From Spirosoma fluviale (GTDB lineage: Bacteria > Bacteroidota > Bacteroidia > Cytophagales > Spirosomataceae): 12,337 nt of DNA. The translations under genes were made by a program, and so were the position numbers. Where the stretch lies: assembly GCA_945906915.1 (NCBI GenBank), contig CAMDSI010000048.1, positions 1-12,337 of the forward strand, in the 5' to 3' direction. The notes below the pieces were generated by a model. It ran no database searches. It saw only the letters and a program-made list of their open reading frames with translations, and had not been told where the DNA came from. This document shows, in pieces, positions 6,943 through 12,337 of this stretch (within the stretch, counting starts at the first letter, position 1; every line of letters starts with the position of its first letter).

Positions 6943-7689
6943 ATGTTTTTTATCCTTTCTAAAATACTTGACTTTTTACTTCAACCAATTTGCTGGATAT
7001 TCATTCTACTCGGCTTTGCCTACTTTAGTCGCTTTTCAAAACGATTTATTGCTATAAGCGTAGGCATATTATTGCTATTCAGCAATGGTTGGTTCGTTAA
7101 TCAATGTTATTTAGCCTATGAAAGCCCACAAACCTCATTAAAGCAATCCTACCAATGGTGTATAATCCTAGGTGGTGGAATGATGCGATCAGGCGAAGGT
7201 TATAGAACAGGGGAAACAGCCGATCGATTTGTTCAGCCTTTATTACTTTACAAAAAAGGCTTAGTGAAAAAACTGATCATCACAGGGGGGAATGTCAATA
7301 TTAAAGGCTTGAAAATCGATGATACACAAGAAAGTAAAAAAGTAAAAGAAGTATTAATCAAAATGGGCGTAGCTGAAAAAGATATTTACGTAGAAGGAGA
7401 GGCACGAAATACGCACGAAAATGCGGTATTTACCAAGCAAATGTTAAAACCATTTTTGGCAGAAAAAATATTATTAGTTACATCTGCGATGCATATGCCT
7501 CGAGCGAAGGCTTGCTATCTAAAAGAAGGTTTCTTAGTAGATGATTTTCCTGCAGATATAAAGAAAAAGGATACCCCTTCAGGTATCCTCGATCTATTCA
7601 TACCACAAGAACGAAACCTGACTAAATTCGCTGAATTAATCAGGGAGATCGCTGGTTACGTTATTTACAAGCTGGTCGGTTTTGCCTAA
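6943..7689 (+). CDS. YdcF/ElyC-like DUF218 membrane protein
   Basis: The 248-residue protein has two predicted N-terminal membrane helices (about 8-28 and 34-53) followed by a DUF218 domain. Family motifs are clear: CIILGGGMM (73-81), TGETADRF (89-96), KKLIITGG (109-116), EARNTHENA (153-161) and LLVTSAMHMPRA (178-189). DUF218 proteins include ElyC, which affects peptidoglycan and lipid-carrier metabolism in E. coli, and SanA; the reaction is not established, so an envelope role is inferred. The ATG at 6943 follows its promoter box closely. At the 3' end the TAA stop (7687-7689) shares three bases with the TAG stop of pfkA on the other strand, leaving no intergenic DNA and no visible terminator. 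Confidence 0.88.
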   Translation: MFFILSKILDFLLQPICWIFILLGFAYFSRFSKRFIAISVGILLLFSNGWFVNQCYLAYESPQTSLKQSYQWCIILGGGMMRSGEGYRTGETADRFVQPLLLYKKGLVKKLIITGGNVNIKGLKIDDTQESKKVKEVLIKMGVAEKDIYVEGEARNTHENAVFTKQMLKPFLAEKILLVTSAMHMPRAKACYLKEGFLVDDFPADIKKKDTPSGILDLFIPQERNLTKFAELIREIAGYVIYKLVGFA

Positions 7690-8660
7690 GTAGACAAAAT
7701 TTCCACCATCCGAAATAAATCTTCTGAAACAGGTTTCTTCTTTGTAATCGTATCATGGAAAGGTGTATAAATCAATTGATTATTTACAACACCAGCCATT
7801 ACGTTTTTCTCTCCACGTAATAGACCTTCTAAAGCTCCTAAACCTAATCTACTAGCTAAAATACGATCAGATGCGGTAGGAATTCCACCACGTTGAATGT
7901 GTCCTAAAGTAGTTACGCGAATATCTAAATTTTCGCCCATCTTGTCTTTAATCTTCTTAGCTACAATTTGCGCATTACCTTCTTCATCCCCCTCAGCTAC
8001 AATCACAATGGAGGACGATTTTTTCTTGTCAAATCCTTTTTGAAGAATAGCTGTTATATCGTCCACTGAAGTTAAATTCTCTGGAATCATAACAGACTCA
8101 GCTCCACCTGCAATCGCACATTGTATCGCAATATATCCGGAATCACGACCCATAACTTCAATAAAGAAGACGCGATCATGTGAGTCGGCCGTATCCCGAA
8201 TTTTATCCACTGCATCAAGCGCTGTGTTTACGGCTGTATCAAAACCAATTGTATAATCCGTACCGTATAAATCATTATCAATCGTGCCAGGAGCACCTAC
8301 CGTAGGTATTTTAAATTCATTATAAAATATCTCAGCTCCAGTGAAAGTACCATTACCACCTATCGCAACTAATCCCTCAATACCAAATTCCTGTAATTTA
8401 TCGTACGCTTTTTGACGACCCTCAGTGGTCATAAATTCCTTAGAACGAGCTGATTTCAAAATTGTCCCACCACGTTGGATAATATTACTAACTGATTGGG
8501 AATTCAAAGGAATAATATCCCCTTTAATCATTCCATTATATCCTCGGACAATTCCAAAAACTTCAACCTCATGGTAAGCAGCTCCACGAACAATTGCACG
8601 AATACATGCATTCATTCCTGGTGCATCTCCACCTGAGGTAAATACGGCTATTTTCTTCAT
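7686..8660 (-). CDS. pfkA: ATP-dependent 6-phosphofructokinase
   Basis: This 324-residue enzyme is standard bacterial PfkA length and phosphorylates fructose 6-phosphate to the 1,6-bisphosphate in glycolysis. Visible motifs: SGGDAPGMNACIR (9-21) with the allosteric-site arginines R21 and R25, PGTIDND (124-130) with catalytic T126/D128/D130, IGFDTAVNT, FFIEVMGRDSG for substrate binding, and LGHIQRGG near the C-terminus. Gly104, the residue typical of ATP-using rather than PPi-using enzymes, is present. One oddity: the usual GGDGS/T loop reads GGNGT, so the Asp that contacts Mg-ATP in E. coli PfkA (D103) is Asn103, codon AAT. The gene has its own -7 box and seems to be a single transcription unit, divergent from the M42 peptidase gene. 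Confidence 0.96.
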   Translation of the reverse strand: MKKIAVFTSGGDAPGMNACIRAIVRGAAYHEVEVFGIVRGYNGMIKGDIIPLNSQSVSNIIQRGGTILKSARSKEFMTTEGRQKAYDKLQEFGIEGLVAIGGNGTFTGAEIFYNEFKIPTVGAPGTIDNDLYGTDYTIGFDTAVNTALDAVDKIRDTADSHDRVFFIEVMGRDSGYIAIQCAIAGGAESVMIPENLTSVDDITAILQKGFDKKKSSSIVIVAEGDEEGNAQIVAKKIKDKMGENLDIRVTTLGHIQRGGIPTASDRILASRLGLGALEGLLRGEKNVMAGVVNNQLIYTPFHDTITKKKPVSEDLFRMVEILST

Positions 8661-8698
8661 CTCTTGTATATTAAAATTTCTTAGACCTCTTAATCATT

Positions 8699-8706
8699 CA
8701 AAAATA
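8699..8706 (-). promoter_or_regulatory. -7 box of the pfkA promoter
   Basis: On the minus strand this is TATTTTTG, a full match to TAnnTTTG. It predicts initiation near 8692 and a leader of about 32 bases. No TTTG is present at the -33 position. Confidence 0.45.
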
Positions 8707-8760
8707 CAATCTTTCTGTCTTTTTACCTTCATTTTTTCTATTTAAAAAGCAATAAAAACG

Positions 8761-8768
8761 TAAATTTG
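8761..8768 (+). promoter_or_regulatory. -7 box of the M42 peptidase promoter
   Basis: TAAATTTG fully matches TAnnTTTG and lies 29 bases before ATG 8798, so initiation near 8775 would give a leader of about 23 bases. The divergent pfkA box is 54 bp away, so unlike the 6913/6933 pair the two promoters do not face each other. Confidence 0.5.
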
Positions 8769-8797
8769 GGAAGATCAAATTAAATTTTATTCCGCAT

Positions 8798-9862
8798 ATG
8801 AACGCAAATGAATTTTTATACGCTTATTTAAATAATGCGTCCCCTACCGGATTTGAGGCGAGTGGCCAAAAAATTTGGTTAGATTATATTCAACCTTTCA
8901 TCGACGAAAAAATCATAGATACCTATGGTACCGCAGTAGGTGTTATAAATCCGGGGCAGCCATATAAAGTAGTCATCGAAGCTCATGCGGATGAAATCTC
9001 ATGGTTTATCAATTATATTGATGATAATGGTTATTTGTTCTTGCGCCGCAATGGAGGTTCAGATGCCTTAATTGCACCCTCTATGCGGGCAAATATTCAT
9101 ACGAAAGATAAGGTAGTTAAAGGTATTTTTGGCTGGCCCGCGATTCACGTTCGGGATATTGCCAAAGATAAAGCTCCAGCCATCGCTGACATATTCATCG
9201 ATTGTGGCGCTGCCAATAAGAAGGAAGTGGAAGAAATGGGCATCCACGTAGGAACGGTTGTTACATTTGAAGATGGGTTAATGGAATTAAACGGCAAATA
9301 CTTAGTAGGTCGTGCTTTAGATAATCGCATCGGGGGTTATATGATTGCCGAAGTGGCTAGAAGGCTAAAAGAGAATAAGGAAAAATTGCCTTTTACTCTT
9401 TATGTAGTCAATTCCGTTCAAGAAGAAATTGGATTACGTGGGGCGGAGATGATTGTTCGTCGATTAAAGCCAGATTTAGCTTTTATCACCGATGTAACTC
9501 ACGATACGCAATCACCCATGTATAATAAGAAAACGCAAGGTGATATGTCTTGCGGAAAAGGCCCCGTTATTTGTTATGGTCCCGCTGTTCAAAATAATGT
9601 ACGCGATTTCATCATCGATGTGGCGACAGAAAATAAGATTGATTTCCAAAGACAAGCCGTATCTCGTTCTACAGGAACTGATACAGATTCCTTTGCCTAT
9701 GCAACCGAAGGTGTGGCTTCCGCGCTAATCAGCTTGCCCTTAAAATATATGCACACAACCGTAGAAACCATCGCTAAGGATGACATGAATGCGGTGATTG
9801 ATTTGATCTACAACTGCTTGTTGAAGGTGAAGGGTGGGGAGGATTGGCGGTATTTTAATTAA
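8798..9862 (+). CDS. M42 family metallopeptidase (glutamyl-aminopeptidase/endoglucanase-like)
   Basis: The 354-residue cytoplasmic protein has no signal peptide. M42 peptidases are di-metal aminopeptidases, often dodecameric TET particles that trim peptides released by other proteases. All expected metal and catalytic residues can be placed: H63 and D65 in EAHADE, D175 in RALDNR, E209/E210 in VQEEIG (general base and ligand), D232 in TDVTHD and H319 in YMHTTVE. Residue preference (Glu/Asp, Leu or Lys types) cannot be read from sequence. The gene has its own promoter box. Its TAA stop lies in the first degenerate heptad of a short AGTANNC array, followed by an intrinsic terminator before the opposing S9 peptidase gene. 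Confidence 0.93.
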   Translation: MNANEFLYAYLNNASPTGFEASGQKIWLDYIQPFIDEKIIDTYGTAVGVINPGQPYKVVIEAHADEISWFINYIDDNGYLFLRRNGGSDALIAPSMRANIHTKDKVVKGIFGWPAIHVRDIAKDKAPAIADIFIDCGAANKKEVEEMGIHVGTVVTFEDGLMELNGKYLVGRALDNRIGGYMIAEVARRLKENKEKLPFTLYVVNSVQEEIGLRGAEMIVRRLKPDLAFITDVTHDTQSPMYNKKTQGDMSCGKGPVICYGPAVQNNVRDFIIDVATENKIDFQRQAVSRSTGTDTDSFAYATEGVASALISLPLKYMHTTVETIAKDDMNAVIDLIYNCLLKVKGGEDWRYFN

Positions 9863-9902
9863 CAGTCAGTATCTAGTAGACAGTAACCAGTAGATAATAG
9901 AT
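9861..9902 (+). repeat. Heptad array, left arm (AGTANNC family)
   Basis: Six heptads in phase: AACAGTC, AGTATCT, AGTAGAC, AGTAACC, AGTAGAT, AATAGAT. The first overlaps the last two bases of the M42 stop codon. The four central units (9868-9895) fit AGTANNY. The array has the same orientation relative to the preceding gene as the larger array at 3186-3304, and is partly complementary to the right arm at 9952-9993. Confidence 0.85.
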
Positions 9903-9911
9903 TAGAGCGTA

Positions 9912-9951
9912 AAGAGTAGAGATGGTATAAATTTCTCTACTCTTATTTTTT
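9912..9951 (+). terminator. Intrinsic terminator of the M42 peptidase gene
   Basis: An 11-bp perfect stem (9912-9922 with 9934-9944, core AGAGTAGAGA/TCTCTACTCT) with an 11-base loop is followed by A and six T residues (9946-9951). The T-tract is on the plus strand only, so it serves the M42 gene. It sits in the centre of two opposing heptad arrays. Confidence 0.85.
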
Positions 9952-9993
9952 GTCCACTGTCCACTGGTTACTGACTACTATCTACTGTCTACT
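9952..9993 (-). repeat. Heptad array, right arm (AGTRNNC/T), overlapping the S9 peptidase stop
   Basis: Read on the minus strand, six heptads run in phase: AGTAGAC, AGTAGAT, AGTAGTC, AGTAACC, AGTGGAC, AGTGGAC, then AAAAAAT, which is the complement of the neighbouring terminator's T-tract. The TAG stop of the S9 peptidase (9991-9989) is inside the first unit, so this array begins at the gene's 3' end in the same gene-relative orientation as the other two. Confidence 0.9.
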
Positions 9994-12085
9994 GAATCTT
10001 TAAATAGCGCGAAAAGAATTCATACGTCCTCAACATCTGATCAATACGCTGGCGGTTATTACCTGAACGCGTTAATTCATGTGTACCACCCGGATGACGA
10101 ACATACTCCACATCGCGTCCTAATACTTTTAGACTTTTATAAAGCATCTCGCCTTGAATAACCCCTGTCCGCAAATCATTTTCTCCGTGGAAAATGATAA
10201 GAGGAGTTTTGATGTTTTGAACATAGCTATAAGGTGATTCACGATCAAGAATTGCTTTAGTAGCTTTTTCCCACGGATATCCACCAAAATAATTTGGCAC
10301 CAAGCGCCATGCATTACCTTCACCCATAAAGGTTGATAATTCATACACGCCTCTTTGAGCACAGGCCACTTTAAATCGATTGGTATGGCCCACAATCCAA
10401 GCGACTAGATAACCGGCATAAGAACCTCCCGTTACAGCTAGTTGTGTGGTATCTGCCCAACCCTCAGCAATCGTTAAATCTAATGCCTTCATCACATCTG
10501 AGGTAGGTCCTGAACCCCAATCCTTTACATTGGCAGCTAGGAATTCGGATCCATATCCTCCAGAACCCCTTGGATTTGCGTAAACAACGCCCATTCCTTT
10601 CGCGGCATAATATTGGAATTCGTGCCACATACTCGCTTCACCTGTTCCCCACATCGCTGAGGGTCCCCCATGAATATTTAAAACTAAGGGATATTTTTTT
10701 CCTGCTTCGAATGCCGTTGGCTTCATGACCCAGTAGTCAATTTTTTGTCCTTTTGAATTCGTAAAAGTATGTTTCAAAGGTTTAACAATTTCTTTGTTCG
10801 CTAACCAATTGGTATTCAAGGAGGTGAACGTTCTCACTGAATCGGCAGATTGCTGGTAGATTTCGGATGGATTCTCTATACCTGTCTTGGCATAAACAAA
10901 ACCCGTAATAGTTATATCAAACCCCAAAATACCTGTCTTAAGGTCCGTAATTTGCTTCACTTGCTTAGACGCTATATCAAAAGAATAAATCGGTGCACCA
11001 CCCTGATCTTGAGCCGTAAAATAGAGCTTAGTTTCATCGGAAGACCATTTTACCTGAGTAATAACTCGATCAAAAGGAACCTTAATGATTAAAGCAGGAT
11101 TTGTATGCGAGATTATTTGTAAGGAAGCATTCTGAACTCCCGTTGACTTGGCTTCTTGAAAAGCCATCCATTTTTCGGATGGAGATAAAGTTAAATTGGA
11201 CATTCGGTATCCAGATTTTTGGTAGATAACTTTTGAATCAAATCCAATATAAGAATCTAGAACCTTATCTGGGTGAATCAGAGAATCCGCTGGAACGATA
11301 CCATAAATGCCCTCCGCTCCTATCTCAAAATCAGACCAACGCTGAAAAGGGTTATTCACTAATTCAGTCTTCCCTACTAAATTAGTCTTAAATAATGCCG
11401 GTATTGGTAATTCAGCCGTCGTCGTACTTTCTTCTTGAAAATTCAATCGATTAATTACTTTAGCTTTTTTATCTACCTCATTTTGGGCTAAATAGGTGCG
11501 CACTTCATCGATAGATCCGTTTGGATTTGCTTTCGCTTTTTTCGCTATGCCCGTTAGCATAGGTTTCTCTATTGTCCAGGTAGGTACTAAACCTTTTTTA
11601 TTATAGACTGAGTCCGTTAAAAATTCTTTCACCGTAAACGAGGCTTGAAAATAAATTTCTTTACCTGAGGCAGCCCACACGGGATTGGATACCGAAAATG
11701 GTAAACTAGTAATAGCTTGCGGTTCCCCTCCTGCCAGATCAAGCACATATACCTGAGACTTAATTCCCATATCTCGCGCAAAGCTAATTTTAGTTCCATC
11801 AGGATTCCAAGAGGGAGATGAAATCGAATTCTTTCCTGAAGTCAAAGCACGCGTTTCTCCTGTTATAAGATTACCGAGATGCAAGTGTGTTTGATAGACA
11901 AAGTCCCCTTTTTTTTCTGGATCATCTACTATAGACGTAACCGTATAGATAAATTGTGAACCTTTGGGAGAAACCTGGGGCCTTCCTGCCGTTTTAATTT
12001 TGAGCAAATCGGTGACTAGGATTTTCTCTTTGGGACTTTGGCAAAAAACAGAAAAGGAAATAAGTAAAAAAAATAGGTGTTTCAT
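9989..12085 (-). CDS. Secreted S9 family (prolyl oligopeptidase-like) serine peptidase
   Basis: This is a 698-residue protein with an N-terminal signal sequence (hydrophobic 4-15, then CQSPKEK). An N-terminal beta-propeller (about 25-420) contains WD/TolB-like strands such as PSWNPDGTKISFARD and KWSSDETKLYFTAQD. The C-terminal alpha/beta hydrolase (about 440-698) has catalytic Ser555 in GGSYAG, Asp637 in HGENDLRT and His669 in GGTHELTRSG. It therefore looks like a complete acylaminoacyl- or dipeptidyl-peptidase-type enzyme acting on peptides outside the cytoplasm. No T9SS C-terminal domain is present. It ends RYLKIQ; the final CAG TAG lies at the start of a heptad array, so the last residue or two may be repeat-derived. 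The start codon is only 18 bp from the T-tract of the leuB terminator, leaving no obvious room for a promoter. Confidence 0.94.
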   Translation of the reverse strand: MKHLFFLLISFSVFCQSPKEKILVTDLLKIKTAGRPQVSPKGSQFIYTVTSIVDDPEKKGDFVYQTHLHLGNLITGETRALTSGKNSISSPSWNPDGTKISFARDMGIKSQVYVLDLAGGEPQAITSLPFSVSNPVWAASGKEIYFQASFTVKEFLTDSVYNKKGLVPTWTIEKPMLTGIAKKAKANPNGSIDEVRTYLAQNEVDKKAKVINRLNFQEESTTTAELPIPALFKTNLVGKTELVNNPFQRWSDFEIGAEGIYGIVPADSLIHPDKVLDSYIGFDSKVIYQKSGYRMSNLTLSPSEKWMAFQEAKSTGVQNASLQIISHTNPALIIKVPFDRVITQVKWSSDETKLYFTAQDQGGAPIYSFDIASKQVKQITDLKTGILGFDITITGFVYAKTGIENPSEIYQQSADSVRTFTSLNTNWLANKEIVKPLKHTFTNSKGQKIDYWVMKPTAFEAGKKYPLVLNIHGGPSAMWGTGEASMWHEFQYYAAKGMGVVYANPRGSGGYGSEFLAANVKDWGSGPTSDVMKALDLTIAEGWADTTQLAVTGGSYAGYLVAWIVGHTNRFKVACAQRGVYELSTFMGEGNAWRLVPNYFGGYPWEKATKAILDRESPYSYVQNIKTPLIIFHGENDLRTGVIQGEMLYKSLKVLGRDVEYVRHPGGTHELTRSGNNRQRIDQMLRTYEFFSRYLKIQ

Positions 12086-12102
12086 AGAGGAAATATCTTG
12101 TT

Positions 12103-12136
12103 AAAAAAAATGCTCAGCATCCGAAGACACTGAGCA
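12103..12136 (-). terminator. Strong intrinsic terminator after leuB
   Basis: On the minus strand TGCTCAG (complement of 12130-12136) pairs with CTGAGCA (complement of 12111-12117). Four more pairs, two of them G-T wobbles, close on a TTCG tetraloop, giving an 11-bp stem. It is followed by eight T residues (complement of 12103-12110). It lies 21 bp past the leuB stop and directly before the S9 peptidase gene. Confidence 0.9.
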
Positions 12137-12157
12137 TAAAAATACAAGTTAATTCGA

Positions 12158-12337
12158 TTAAATCAATTTCAAAATCTCTTCACCGATCGCATCAGTACCT
12201 AAAATCATAGATTTATCTGTAGACGCATCAGCGATATCACCCGTTCGGTAACCTTTCTTTAAAACTTGGTCCACCGCATTAATAACCACTTCGGATTCGG
12301 CTTTCATACCAAAAGAAATATCTAATAATAGGGCAAC
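12158..12337 (-). CDS. leuB: 3-isopropylmalate dehydrogenase, C-terminal part (partial)
   Basis: The minus strand is open from the window edge to a TAA (12160-12158) and encodes 59 residues, starting VALLLDISFGMKAES and ending GEEILKLI. The alignment of LLL..SFGMKAE, INAVDQVLKKGYRTGDIA and a closing TDAIGEEIL matches the C-terminal helices of LeuB, which oxidatively decarboxylates 3-isopropylmalate in leucine synthesis. YRTGDIA is the hallmark near the C-terminus of the isopropylmalate/isocitrate dehydrogenase family. The catalytic residues lie outside the window. The terminator just downstream shows it is the last gene of its transcript, plausibly a leu operon extending to the right. Confidence 0.9.
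   Translation of the reverse strand, partial: VALLLDISFGMKAESEVVINAVDQVLKKGYRTGDIADASTDKSMILGTDAIGEEILKLI

Noticed and set aside
9145..11092. Short open frames inside the M42 and S9 genes (9145-9330, 9540-9728, 10129-10395, 10850-11092) and 4114-4323 in ychF
   Set aside because: Shadows of strongly supported genes with no promoter, leader or recognisable protein features.
9989..12085. S9 peptidase as a T9SS-secreted cargo or a lipoprotein
   Set aside because: No T9SS C-terminal domain follows the hydrolase fold, which ends at RYLKIQ, and the residues before Cys15 (SVF) do not make a good lipobox.
1..12337. tRNA, rRNA, insertion sequence or prophage remnants
   Set aside because: No cloverleaf, transposase, terminal inverted repeat pair or phage gene was seen; coding density and gene content are ordinary chromosome.

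Overview
This AT-rich window comes from the chromosome of a member of the Bacteroidota, probably a Cytophagales-like freshwater or soil bacterium; the genus is a guess. Three things point there. The proteins include a type IX secretion plug (DUF5103), a DUF3276 PUR-alpha-like protein and a DUF4369/thioredoxin fusion. Several genes carry the Bacteroidota -7 promoter box TAnnTTTG, and clear Shine-Dalgarno sequences are lacking. Most genes are housekeeping and envelope genes; no mobile element, RNA gene or CRISPR array is visible.

Layout. The 3' tail of an unrecognised gene (1-98, +) is coupled to an ABC-F ATPase (100-1965, +) and then a T9SS plug protein (1971-3197, +). These converge on ychF (4415-3312, -), which lies downstream of a DUF3276 gene (4824-4507, -) with a terminator between the two. 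rlpA (4978-5511, +) converges with a secreted thioredoxin-fold protein (6902-5514, -). That gene diverges from a ydcF/elyC-like membrane gene (6943-7689, +), whose stop codon overlaps the stop codon of pfkA (8660-7686, -). pfkA diverges from an M42 aminopeptidase gene (8798-9862, +), which converges with a secreted S9 prolyl-oligopeptidase-family peptidase (12085-9989, -). The 3' end of leuB (12337-12158, -) closes the window behind a strong terminator.

Functional themes. There is envelope and secretion work (T9SS plug, RlpA, YdcF, the thioredoxin-fold protein, the S9 peptidase), translation-associated ATPases (ABC-F, YchF), and central metabolism or peptide turnover (PfkA, LeuB, M42). Except for the ABC-F/plug pair, the genes look like separate transcription units. 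The alternating strands make four convergent junctions.

The most unusual content is a family of degenerate 7-bp tandem repeats, consensus AGTANNC (more loosely AGTRNNY), found only at the two wider convergent junctions. At 3198-3311 the whole intergenic space, and the last codons and stop of the plug gene, are built from heptads in strict phase, with an identical 28-bp unit duplicated inside. At 9861-9993 two shorter arrays face each other around an intrinsic terminator, and one supplies the stop codon of the S9 peptidase. The heptad carries TAG or TAA whenever its fifth base is G or A, so the array works as an all-frame stop on one strand. I know of no described function for this repeat in Bacteroidota; it is the best candidate here for something undescribed.
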